This document shows, piece by piece, positions 1-5,126 of a DNA stretch of 5,737 nucleotides. Every line of letters begins with the position of its first letter. Within the stretch, counting starts at the first letter, position 1. The notes beneath the pieces are model-generated. The model worked only from the letters and a program-made list of their open reading frames with translations. It was not told the DNA's origin and made no database searches. A program made the translations under genes and the position numbers. Origin of the DNA: an uncultured Erysipelotrichaceae bacterium (GTDB taxonomy: Bacteria; Bacillota_I; Bacilli_A; RF39; UBA660); assembly GCA_902766545.1 (NCBI GenBank), contig CACXEC010000099.1:1-5737 (forward strand), in the 5' to 3' direction.

Positions 1-1
1 A

Positions 2-133
2 AAAGCATATTTTAAAGGCAATACTTCTTCTAGCAGTCAAAATGGTGGCTCTAATAATGGAAATAGTGGTGGAGGATCTACATGGCGCTCTGATGATGAT
101 GGCGGTTTTGATAGTAGATCAGGTAAATTTTAA
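2..133 (+). CDS. C-terminal fragment of an unidentified protein with a Gly/Ser/Asn-rich tail
   Basis: An open frame enters from the left edge and ends with TAA at 131-133, giving about 43 residues. The start lies outside the window. The visible part begins KAYFKGN and turns into a low-complexity stretch rich in Ser, Asn and Gly, followed by WRSDDDGGF and a closing SRSGKF. Such flexible tails occur at the ends of surface or membrane proteins, for example TPM-domain (YgcG-like) proteins with Gly/Ser-rich C-termini, but no domain is visible here and I do not assign a family. Only 14 bases separate its stop from mscL and there is no terminator between them, so the two are probably co-transcribed. 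Confidence is good that this is coding and very low for any function. Confidence 0.7.
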   Translation, partial: KAYFKGNTSSSSQNGGSNNGNSGGGSTWRSDDDGGFDSRSGKF

Positions 134-143
134 GAAAGGAGGT
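134..143 (+). promoter_or_regulatory. Strong ribosome binding site of mscL
   Basis: GAAAGGAGGT lies four bases before the ATG at 148. It is a near-perfect Shine-Dalgarno sequence and supports this start over any downstream one. It directly follows the stop codon of the upstream frame, so mscL can be translated efficiently from a shared message. Confidence 0.85.
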
Positions 144-147
144 ATAT

Positions 148-573
148 ATGAAAAACTTAAAGGAAAGTAAATTAGTTAATAATGGTAGTGGCTTTGTTAA
201 AGAATTTGTATCTTTTATTTCAAAGGGAAATGTTATGGATTTAGCAGTTGGTGTTATTATTGGTGGTGCTTTTTCAACTATTGTAACTGCTTTAACAGAA
301 GATATTATTAAACCATTAATTAACGGAATTGGTGGTGCTGAAGTAGCTGGTGAATTAAAAATTTATGGCGGTCAAGTAATTAAATATGGTGACTTCATTA
401 CAGCAATTATTAATTTTATTATAATGGCATTTGTTTTATTCTTGATTATTAAATCATTTAATAAAATTAAAAACATACGTGCTAAAAAAGAAGTAAAAGA
501 AGAAAGTGCACCAGTTAAAAGTGATGAAAGCGTTTTACTTGAAGAAATATTAAAGGAATTAAAGAAAAAGTAG
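148..573 (+). CDS. mscL: Large-conductance mechanosensitive channel MscL
   Basis: MscL is a homopentameric inner-membrane channel that opens under membrane tension and releases small solutes during sudden osmotic downshock. The 141-residue product has the family layout. A short amphipathic N-terminal helix (about 16-26) leads into the signature GNVMDLAVGVIIGGAF at 27-42, which begins TM1. L32, G35 and V36 align with E. coli L19, G22 and V23 at the pore constriction. A short periplasmic loop (about 58-80) contains GGQVIKYGDF, TM2 covers about 83-107, and a charged linker leads to the C-terminal helix SDESVLLEEILKELKKK, matching the cytoplasmic bundle of E. coli MscL. The N-terminus is about 13 residues longer than in E. 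coli; the next in-frame Met (M30) is inside TM1 and the ribosome site fits the long start, so the extension looks real. Family assignment is near certain. Confidence 0.97.
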   Translation: MKNLKESKLVNNGSGFVKEFVSFISKGNVMDLAVGVIIGGAFSTIVTALTEDIIKPLINGIGGAEVAGELKIYGGQVIKYGDFITAIINFIIMAFVLFLIIKSFNKIKNIRAKKEVKEESAPVKSDESVLLEEILKELKKK

Positions 574-599
574 TATCTATAATATATAGATACTTTTTT
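572..599 (+). terminator. Rho-independent terminator after mscL
   Basis: A perfect 10-bp stem, AGTATCTATA (572-581) pairing with TATAGATACT (585-594), has a 3-base ATA loop and continues into a T-run to 599. It starts within the mscL stop codon. The stem is A+T-rich, but the symmetry and T-run are clear. It should separate the mscL transcript from the ligase-folD unit. Confidence 0.85.
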
Positions 600-606
600 A
601 TAATTC

Positions 607-635
607 TTTTTTTTGCTTTAAAAATGTGTTAGAAT
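607..635 (+). promoter_or_regulatory. Possible promoter of the ligase-folD unit (extended -10)
   Basis: TGTTAGAAT at 627-635 is an extended -10 element (TGn plus TAGAAT, five of six matches to TATAAT). Seventeen bases upstream there is only a T-run (607-612) as a poor -35, which an extended -10 can tolerate. It lies between the mscL terminator and the ligase ATG, where a promoter is expected. The predicted leader is about 30 bases. Confidence 0.4.
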
Positions 636-672
636 TAGTTATATGTTTATAAGTAATAATAGGTGATTAAAA

Positions 673-2424
673 ATGGGATTAATAAGTAGATTATTTAATC
701 AAAAAGAAGAAATAGAGATTAAAAAGATTAATGATAATTCATTAGAATATCCAAATATTTCTATGTGTGAGTTTTTATATCAAGCATCTCTTAAATATAG
801 TAAACTTAGCGCTTTAGAATATTATGGTAAAAATATTTCTTATGCAAGGCTTTATGCGAAAATAGAAATCGTAGCAAGATCATTAAAAACTATTGGTGTT
901 AGTGAGAAAGATAGAGTTGCTATATGTATGCCAAATACACCGGAAGCAATAATAATGTTTTATGCTATCAATATGGTTGGTGGTGTTGCTTCAATGATTC
1001 ACCCATTATCAAGCGAAAATGAAATTGAATATTATTTAGAGTTATCTAATAGTAAATATATTTTAACTTTAGATTTATTTGCCGATAAAGTTATTAAAAT
1101 TGCTAAAAAAATTAATCTTAATAAAGTAATTGTCTCAGAAGCTTCTAATAGTATGTTCCATCTAATGAGGCGGGCTATAAATTTTTATGATGGCTTTAAA
1201 AATTTTATTTATCCTGAAGATAATAAGAAAATAGTTTATAATAGTAAAGTCATCAAGTGGAATGATTTTTATGATTTAGGATTTATTTATGACGGTGAAT
1301 ATAAAGCTAATGTTAAAGGATCAGATGAAGCTGTTATTTTATTTAGTGGAGGTACAACTGGTAAACCTAAAGGTGTAAGACTTACTAATAATAATTTTAA
1401 TGCTTTGTCGGTTCAATGTATAAATGAGTTTAGTGAAGCTATGGCAGGGGATTCTGTTTTAGTTATTTTACCAATTTTTCATGGCTTTGGATTAGGTGTA
1501 AGTATTCATACAGAATTAACTCATGGCATGAAATGTATCCTAATACCAAGATTTAAAACTTCCGACTTTGCTAGATTAATAAAAAAGTATAAACCAGTAT
1601 TTTTAACTGGAGTTCCAACCATGTATGAAGCTTTAATATCAAATGTGGATAACACTAATTATTTAAAATGTGTTAAATACTGTATTTGCGGTGGAGATTT
1701 ATTAGATAGTAGTTTGAGAACTAGGGTTAATAACTATTTATTATTACATGGCTCAAATACACAAATTAGAGTTGGTTATGGTCTTACAGAAAGTACAGCT
1801 GCATGTATTTTAACTCCTAATTATTATTATAAAGATAATGCTATTGGTAAACCTTTTGCTGATACTTTAGTTAAAATCGTTAAGCCTGGTACAACTAAAA
1901 ATCTTAAAAATAATCGGACTGGTGAAATATGCATAAGTGGTCCAACAGTTATGCTTGGCTATTTAAATGAAGATGAAGAAACTAATAGGACTATTCGTAT
2001 CCATGATGATGGTAAAAAGTGGCTACATACAGGTGATTTAGGGTATATAGATAAGAGCGGAATTGTTTTTTTCTCATCTAGATTAAAGAGAATGATTGTA
2101 ACAAGTGGATATAATGTATATCCGTCATATTTAGAAAAAATTATAGATTCTCACCCAGCTGTGGATACTTGCATAGTAGTTGGAATATCGCATAATTATA
2201 AAAAACAAGTCCCTGTGGCGTGTATTAAATTAAAAGATAATTATTATCCAAGTGAAGAATTAACCTTAGATATAAAAAAGTATTGTGCTGAATCGATATC
2301 TAAATATGCAATGCCATATAAATATGAATATATTAAACAAGTGCCAAAAACAATTATTGGAAAAATTAATTATAAAAAATTAGAAGACGATTGTGAAAAA
2401 AAATATGGTACTAAAAATTCTTAA
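673..2424 (+). CDS. AMP-forming acyl-CoA synthetase-like ligase (ANL superfamily)
   Basis: The product is a 583-residue adenylate-forming enzyme. Family members use ATP to turn a carboxylic acid into an acyl-AMP, then pass the acyl group to a thiol, usually coenzyme A. The core motifs occur in order: P-loop SGGTTGKPKG (225-234), GYGLTES (368-374), HTGDLGY (452-458) with ATP-ribose-binding D455, the hinge-region RLKRMIVTSGYNVYP (470-484), and PKTIIGKINY (558-567) with catalytic lysine K564. All key residues are present, so the enzyme should be active. The hinge motif reads SSR where most relatives have GR. Length and overall sequence resemble long-chain fatty-acid CoA ligases (FadD-like). The substrate cannot be read from sequence, and no carrier-protein or condensation domain is attached. 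AGGTGA at 661-666 supports the start. folD follows after 18 bases with no terminator. Family is certain; fatty-acid specificity is inference. Confidence 0.9.
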   Translation: MGLISRLFNQKEEIEIKKINDNSLEYPNISMCEFLYQASLKYSKLSALEYYGKNISYARLYAKIEIVARSLKTIGVSEKDRVAICMPNTPEAIIMFYAINMVGGVASMIHPLSSENEIEYYLELSNSKYILTLDLFADKVIKIAKKINLNKVIVSEASNSMFHLMRRAINFYDGFKNFIYPEDNKKIVYNSKVIKWNDFYDLGFIYDGEYKANVKGSDEAVILFSGGTTGKPKGVRLTNNNFNALSVQCINEFSEAMAGDSVLVILPIFHGFGLGVSIHTELTHGMKCILIPRFKTSDFARLIKKYKPVFLTGVPTMYEALISNVDNTNYLKCVKYCICGGDLLDSSLRTRVNNYLLLHGSNTQIRVGYGLTESTAACILTPNYYYKDNAIGKPFADTLVKIVKPGTTKNLKNNRTGEICISGPTVMLGYLNEDEETNRTIRIHDDGKKWLHTGDLGYIDKSGIVFFSSRLKRMIVTSGYNVYPSYLEKIIDSHPAVDTCIVVGISHNYKKQVPVACIKLKDNYYPSEELTLDIKKYCAESISKYAMPYKYEYIKQVPKTIIGKINYKKLEDDCEKKYGTKNS

Positions 2425-2425
2425 T

Positions 2426-2435
2426 AAGAGGGTGG
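2426..2435 (+). promoter_or_regulatory. Ribosome binding site that decides the folD GTG start
   Basis: AAGAGGGTGG lies seven bases before the GTG at 2443, right after the ligase stop codon. The spacing and the fit of the downstream residues (MNILDGK, the usual FolD beginning) identify GTG rather than ATG as the start. Confidence 0.75.
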
Positions 2436-2442
2436 TTAATTA

Positions 2443-3267
2443 GTGAACATTCTTGATGGTAAAAAACTACGAGATGAAATCTTTTTAAAGTTAAAAGATA
2501 AAGTTAAAGATTTAAAGTTATCTTTAGCCGTTATTCAAGTAGGGGATGATGAAGCTAGTAATGTTTATATAAATCAAAAGAAAAAAATGTGTGAAAATTT
2601 GAACATTCAATTTAAACATTATAGATTACAAGAAAGTATTTTAGATGATGAAGTAATACATTTAATTGAAAAATTAAATAAAGATGATACAACAGCTATT
2701 CTTATGCAACTACCAATACCTAACCATTTAAATAAACAAAAAATAATAGATTCTATTGATTATAGAAAAGATGTTGACGGTTTGACTTCGATAAATGCGG
2801 GAAATCTATTATTAGGTAAAAAAGGATTAATTCCTTGTACGCCTAAAGGTATTATTACTTTGTTAAAATATAATAATATAGACTTAAAAGGTAAAAGAGT
2901 TACTATTATTGGAAGAAGTAACTTAGTTGGTAAACCGTTAGCATTATTAATGCTTAGGGAAAATGCAACAGTAAGTATATGTCATTCTAAAACTAAAAAT
3001 ATAAAAGATATAACTTTAAATTCTGACATTATTATATCTGCAACTGGAAAAAATGGTTTAGTTAAGGAAGATATGATTAAGGATAATGCTGTGGTAGTGG
3101 ATGTTGGCATTTCAAAGATAGATGGTAAATTATTTGGTGATGTTGATTTTGATCAAGTTAGTCGGAAGTGTTCTTATATTACACCTGTTCCAGGTGGTGT
3201 TGGGCCAATGACAATTGCTTCTTTAGCTGAAAATATATATGAGGCATATTTGATTCAAAAAAAATAA
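2443..3267 (+). CDS. folD: Bifunctional methylenetetrahydrofolate dehydrogenase / methenyltetrahydrofolate cyclohydrolase FolD
   Basis: FolD is a cytoplasmic, usually dimeric enzyme that interconverts 5,10-methylene-THF and 10-formyl-THF through 5,10-methenyl-THF with NADP(+), supplying one-carbon units for purines and formyl-methionine. The 274-residue product is close to the family's usual length. It shows Y42 and K46 in YINQKKK (the substrate-stacking Tyr and catalytic Lys), QLP at 89-91, DVDG at 110-113 followed by LTSINAGNLL, PCTPKG at 131-136, the dinucleotide-binding segment GRSNLVGKPLA (157-167), and the C-terminal signature PVPGGVGPMT (248-257). Both active-site halves are intact. 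It starts with GTG at 2443. The gene sits 18 bases behind the ligase and ends at a strong terminator, so the two probably form one transcript, although no shared pathway is obvious. Assignment is near certain. Confidence 0.98.
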   Translation: MNILDGKKLRDEIFLKLKDKVKDLKLSLAVIQVGDDEASNVYINQKKKMCENLNIQFKHYRLQESILDDEVIHLIEKLNKDDTTAILMQLPIPNHLNKQKIIDSIDYRKDVDGLTSINAGNLLLGKKGLIPCTPKGIITLLKYNNIDLKGKRVTIIGRSNLVGKPLALLMLRENATVSICHSKTKNIKDITLNSDIIISATGKNGLVKEDMIKDNAVVVDVGISKIDGKLFGDVDFDQVSRKCSYITPVPGGVGPMTIASLAENIYEAYLIQKK

Positions 3268-3302
3268 AATAGTTCATTAGTTGTAGCTAGTGGACTATTT
3301 TT
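3267..3302 (+). terminator. Rho-independent terminator after folD
   Basis: A 14-bp stem pairs 3267-3280 with 3287-3300, including two G-U pairs, around a 6-base TTGTAG loop. The 3' arm runs into TTTTT at 3298-3302. It begins at the last base of the folD stop codon. The -10 box of the tRNA promoter follows within five bases. Confidence 0.9.
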
Positions 3303-3306
3303 ATAG

Positions 3307-3312
3307 TATAAT
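3307..3312 (+). promoter_or_regulatory. -10 box of the threonine tRNA promoter
   Basis: A perfect TATAAT ends 10 bases before the first tRNA base at 3323, so transcription would start only a few bases upstream of the mature 5' end, as is common for tRNA genes. The -35 is weak. The best candidate, TTGTAG at 3281-3286, lies in the folD terminator loop at a long 20-base spacing. Confidence 0.65.
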
Positions 3313-3322
3313 AAATATATAC

Positions 3323-3396
3323 GCCGAATTAGTTTAGTGGTAAAACAGATGCATGGTAAGCATCAGAGGGCCGTTCAATCCGGCCATTCGGCACCA
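3323..3396 (+). tRNA. tRNA-Thr (anticodon GGU)
   Basis: This 74-base cloverleaf has its CCA encoded. The acceptor arm is GCCGAAT/ATTCGGC, then A73 and CCA. The D-arm is GTTT/AAAC around AGTGGTA. The anticodon stem is GATGC/GCATC with loop ATGGTAA and anticodon GGT at 3355-3357, reading ACC and ACU. The variable loop is AGAG and the T-arm is GGCCG/CGGCC around TTCAATC. Pairing is complete in every stem. G1-C72 and C2-G71 plus G35 and U36 agree with threonine identity elements known from E. coli. The D-stem is almost all A-U and the D-loop is short, which resembles tRNA-Gly outlines, but the anticodon decides for threonine. Confidence 0.95.
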
Positions 3397-3398
3397 TT

Positions 3399-3474
3399 GC
3401 TGGAATAGCTCAGCTGGTAGAGCAACGCCCTCGTAACGCGTAGGTCGCAGGTTCGAATCCTGTTTCCAGCACCA
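3399..3474 (+). tRNA. tRNA-Thr (anticodon CGU)
   Basis: This 76-base cloverleaf also has its CCA encoded. The acceptor arm is GCTGGAA/TTCCAGC, then A73 and CCA. The D-arm is GCTC/GAGC around AGCTGGTA. The anticodon stem is ACGCC/CGCGT with loop CTCGTAA and anticodon CGT at 3432-3434, reading ACG. The variable loop is AGGTC and the T-arm is GCAGG/CCTGT around TTCGAAT. The stem pair next to the anticodon loop (positions 31 and 39, bases 3429 and 3437) is C opposite C and does not pair; all other stems are sound. Only two bases separate it from the GGU tRNA, so both come from one precursor. A third isoacceptor (UGU) would be expected elsewhere. Confidence 0.94.
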
Positions 3475-3478
3475 TTTT

Positions 3479-3502
3479 AAAAATGCTTTAAAGCATTTTT
3501 TT
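3479..3502 (+). terminator. Rho-independent terminator after the tRNA pair
   Basis: AAAAATGCT (3479-3487) pairs with AGCATTTTT (3492-3500) around a TTAA loop, and the T-run continues to 3502. It lies four bases behind the CCA end of the second tRNA. It should close the tRNA transcript. Confidence 0.9.
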
Positions 3503-3530
3503 GTTTAAATTTATAAATTGTGTCCATAAT
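3501..3530 (+). promoter_or_regulatory. Possible promoter of the CotF-type coat gene pair
   Basis: TTGTTT (3501-3506) and CATAAT (3525-3530) at an 18-base spacing make a fair vegetative-type promoter whose -35 touches the preceding terminator. CATA is also the core of sigma-E and sigma-K -10 boxes, as coat genes would need, but neither full consensus is met here (CATAATAAT). The start site would fall at about 3537-3540, close to the GGGAGG ribosome site at 3537-3542, so the leader would be very short. Confidence 0.4.
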
Positions 3531-3547
3531 AATATTGGGAGGATATT

Positions 3548-3739
3548 ATGACGCAAAAAGAATTATTGTATATTGAAGATGCTATTGGTCATGAAGAAAA
3601 TATCATTGCAGTTTGTAGTGAGACACTTAATTATTTAGAAGATAAGTCATTAGTTTCTTTTCTTAGTAAAGAAGTAAAAAAGCATATGACGATGAAGGAG
3701 AAATTAATGAAGATGTTGGAGGACAAAGCTAATGAATGA
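3548..3739 (+). CDS. Small helical spore-coat-associated protein, CotF-partner type
   Basis: The product has 63 residues, no signal peptide and no membrane segment. It reads as two alpha-helices joined by a short charged turn (about 6-30 and 34-60). Residues 35-60 (E42, H46 and following K and M) resemble the second helix of the CotF-domain protein encoded just downstream (E43, H47, DKM), so I read it as a short, divergent relative of the same family. GGGAGG at 3537-3542 supports the ATG. The reading frame overlaps the next gene by 8 bases, and the two are surely co-transcribed and probably translationally coupled. By association its role is in the endospore coat, laid down in the mother cell. 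Small proteins of this look beside CotF genes are known in clostridia from memory; this could not be checked here. Confidence 0.65.
   Translation: MTQKELLYIEDAIGHEENIIAVCSETLNYLEDKSLVSFLSKEVKKHMTMKEKLMKMLEDKANE
3718..3723 (+). promoter_or_regulatory. Internal ribosome binding site for the CotF-domain gene
   Basis: GGAGGA lies inside the end of the upstream coat gene, eight bases before the ATG at 3732. It selects this overlapping start, and the next gene therefore does not depend only on reinitiation at the overlap. Confidence 0.75.
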
Positions 3740-3983
3740 TCAATTATTAATGGATAATTATCTTTTAATTTTAAAAAGTACGATTGAAGTTTATGTTCAT
3801 GGCACGTTAGAAAGTTCTAATCCAGATATAAGATCATTATTAAAATTTGGATTAGATGAAACTATCAAGCATCAAGCTAGCACTTATGATAAAATGACTG
3901 AGCATGGCTGGTATACAATTAGTAATGTTGATGCAAAAACAATTAAACAAACTTTAAAATGTATTCAAAACAAAGCAAATTAA
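3732..3983 (+). CDS. CotF-domain spore coat protein
   Basis: The 83-residue product matches the spore coat protein F domain over most of its length. The opening MNDQLLMDNYLLILKS and VYVHGTLESSNPDIRSLL (about 20-37) lead to DETIKHQASTYDKMTEHGWY (42-61). The pattern of an acidic start, K-S on helix 1, an E-S-x-P/N-D-x-R-x-L-L turn and a closing K-M-x-x-x-G-W-Y is typical of this family. CotF proteins are structural components of the endospore coat, made in the mother cell late in sporulation. The protein is soluble and largely helical, without signal or membrane segment. It is translationally linked to the 63-residue gene before it by an 8-base overlap and ends at a terminator that starts inside its coding region. 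This is the best marker for an endospore-forming host. The gene symbol is withheld because several paralogs usually exist. Confidence 0.88.
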   Translation: MNDQLLMDNYLLILKSTIEVYVHGTLESSNPDIRSLLKFGLDETIKHQASTYDKMTEHGWYTISNVDAKTIKQTLKCIQNKAN

Positions 3984-4005
3984 TCTAGTATGCTTTGTTT
4001 TTTTT
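3967..4005 (+). terminator. Rho-independent terminator overlapping the end of the CotF-domain gene
   Basis: An 11-bp stem pairs AAAACAAAGCA (3967-3977) with TGCTTTGTTTT (3991-4001) around a 13-base loop, then a T-run continues to 4005. The left arm encodes the last codons (Gln-Asn-Lys-Ala) and the stop lies in the loop. The T-run is followed three bases later by the -10 box of the next gene. Confidence 0.88.
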
Positions 4006-4008
4006 ATG

Positions 4009-4014
4009 TATAAT
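4009..4014 (+). promoter_or_regulatory. -10 box of the HD-domain gene, implying a leaderless mRNA
   Basis: A perfect TATAAT ends seven bases before the ATG at 4022. With the usual 6-8 base distance, transcription would start at or next to the A of the start codon. No -35 stands out (TAGTAT at 3986-3991 is the 17-spaced hexamer). There is no Shine-Dalgarno sequence in 4006-4021. Confidence 0.6.
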
Positions 4015-4021
4015 TAATATT

Positions 4022-4711
4022 ATGGGAAAGTTAAAAGATATATTAGAAAAATATAATTTAAATGATAAAGATATAGAAATAATTATTTATAGCATTGGAA
4101 ATATATATAATCATTTTGAATTTCAAAAAAGAATGCGAAATTTTCCTCATCATGGGGAATTAAGTTTAGGGTTACATATTATAGACGTTGTTGTTATGAC
4201 CTATAAGCTCGGCAAGAAAAAACTCAATAGTAACGATTTAAATGTGGCATTAAAAATTGCGGCAATGCATGATTTGTTTACTATGCCATGGCAAAATAAT
4301 CCTATATCTGCAAATAAAAAATTTTTAAATCGTCATGGATTTGCTCATCCTGTTGAGGCTGTAATTAATTCATATACTTGGTTTAAAGAAGAATATAACG
4401 ATGATGCTGATATAATTATTGATGGTATCATTCATCATATGTATCCACTTCCAGTAATTGTGATTAATAGTGATGATAATACAAGAGAGTTATATAATTT
4501 TGATTTATATCAAAGATTACCTAAAAATATAAAAGAGCTAATCAAAAAATCATCTAATCGTAATAAGTTTTTAAATCTTTCTTGGTGCAGAAGTAAGTAT
4601 GTTACAGGTAAAATTGTATCTAAAGCAGATAAAAAGGTTTCTTTTACTCAAATTAAAAGTTTTAGAAGTGCTTTAGCTTTAATTACCGGTCATAATAAAG
4701 AATTAAAATAG
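4022..4711 (+). CDS. HD-domain metal-dependent phosphohydrolase family protein
   Basis: From the ATG at 4022 the product has 229 residues. It carries an HD-type ligand set in order: H52 in LSLGLHIIDV, H83-D84 in AAMHDLF, H105 and H109 in NRHGFAHPVEAV, H138-H139 in DGIIHHMYPLP, and D203 in VSKADKKVS. HD proteins are cytoplasmic metal hydrolases acting on nucleotides, cyclic dinucleotides or other phosphoesters; the substrate here cannot be read. There is no signal peptide or transmembrane segment and no fused sensor domain. A TTG at 3995 would add nine residues but lies within the terminator stem, upstream of the promoter box, so I reject it. The gene has no Shine-Dalgarno site and is probably translated from a leaderless message. 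It stands alone between two spore-coat units; a sporulation role is possible but unproven. Fold confidence is high, function low. Confidence 0.82.
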   Translation: MGKLKDILEKYNLNDKDIEIIIYSIGNIYNHFEFQKRMRNFPHHGELSLGLHIIDVVVMTYKLGKKKLNSNDLNVALKIAAMHDLFTMPWQNNPISANKKFLNRHGFAHPVEAVINSYTWFKEEYNDDADIIIDGIIHHMYPLPVIVINSDDNTRELYNFDLYQRLPKNIKELIKKSSNRNKFLNLSWCRSKYVTGKIVSKADKKVSFTQIKSFRSALALITGHNKELK

Positions 4712-4718
4712 TATTCCC

Positions 4719-4744
4719 ATAATTATATATTTTCGCATAGGATA
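4719..4744 (+). promoter_or_regulatory. Candidate mother-cell (sigma-K / sigma-E) promoter of the CotD-like gene
   Basis: CATAGGATA at 4736-4744 matches the B. subtilis sigma-K -10 consensus CATANNNTA at every fixed position. The -35 side is weak: no AC sits at the expected distance, while ATA at 4719-4721 is a partial sigma-E-like -35 element. B. subtilis cotD is transcribed by sigma-K, so type and place fit the gene. In such A+T-rich DNA a chance match is possible. Confidence 0.5.
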
Positions 4745-4767
4745 AACTAGAAAGGAAATGTATATTT

Positions 4768-5040
4768 ATGTTTAATAAAAGATGCTATGAAAGTGAAGAA
4801 AAAATATCTGATCAAATGATGGAAATGCCTATGAGTGGCACAGGATGTGCTCCAATTATGGAGGCACCTTGTGAAAGAGTTTGTCATAGAGAAATATGCC
4901 ATAATGTTGAACATATTCAACCAATTAATACAAGAATTATAAATCATCATATTTATCATCATACTTATAAACCTTGCTATACATGCTGTGAGGAAGATGA
5001 AGTGTGTGATGTCTATGATCAAAATCCATGTTGTCGTTAA
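4768..5040 (+). CDS. CotD-like Cys/His-rich spore coat protein
   Basis: The 90-residue product has 11 cysteines (C6, 27, 35, 39, 44, 70, 73, 74, 80, 88, 89) and seven histidines between 40 and 65. The central part HNVEHIQPINTRIINHH (45-61) followed by HHTYKPCY matches the pattern of inner spore coat protein CotD, in which a V-x-H-I-x-P segment leads to T-x-x-V/I-N-H-x-x-Y/F-x-H and a Cys-rich end. CotD is a structural coat protein made in the mother cell; its cysteines may form cross-links or bind metal, which is inference. The first 25 residues are Met- and acid-rich and variable. There is no signal peptide. AAAGGA at 4751-4756 is the ribosome site, at a longish 11-base spacing. The gene is monocistronic with its own sigma-K-like promoter, and no clear terminator follows. 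Assignment rests on this pattern, not on a search. Confidence 0.78.
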   Translation: MFNKRCYESEEKISDQMMEMPMSGTGCAPIMEAPCERVCHREICHNVEHIQPINTRIINHHIYHHTYKPCYTCCEEDEVCDVYDQNPCCR

Positions 5041-5061
5041 ATTGTAAAATAATTGTATAAT

Positions 5062-5089
5062 TTTACTTGGCTTTATGTATTAATATGAT
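5062..5089 (+). promoter_or_regulatory. Possible promoter of rpoZ
   Basis: TTTACT (5062-5067) and TATGAT (5084-5089) at a 16-base spacing give the best -35/-10 pair between the coat gene and rpoZ. A perfect TATAAT at 5056-5061 is an alternative but has only TTGTCG at a 19-base spacing as -35. The interval is very A+T-rich, so either call is tentative. Confidence 0.3.
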
Positions 5090-5126
5090 TTTCTTTGATA
5101 TATTAGTATCATAGAGGAGTGATAAA

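Noticed and set aside
571..672. Riboswitch or T-box leader before the ligase gene
   Set aside because: The gap is about 100 bases, taken up by the mscL terminator and a simple promoter. No T-box TGGNACC sequence, extended helix or second terminator is visible.
3995..4021. TTG start that would extend the HD protein by nine residues
   Set aside because: The TTG lies in the terminator stem upstream of the likely promoter -10 box, has no ribosome site, and adds only MFFLCIINI, encoded by the T-run and promoter DNA.
4747..5022. Open frame of 91 codons on the minus strand
   Set aside because: It lies almost wholly opposite the CotD-like gene, is His/Ile/Met-rich as expected from an antisense reading of it, and no ribosome site or family resemblance supports it.
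5044..5066. Inverted repeat GTAAAAT / ATTTTAC after the CotD-like gene as a terminator
   Set aside because: The stem has only seven A+T-rich pairs and is followed by ACTTGG rather than a T-run, so it does not meet the terminator pattern.
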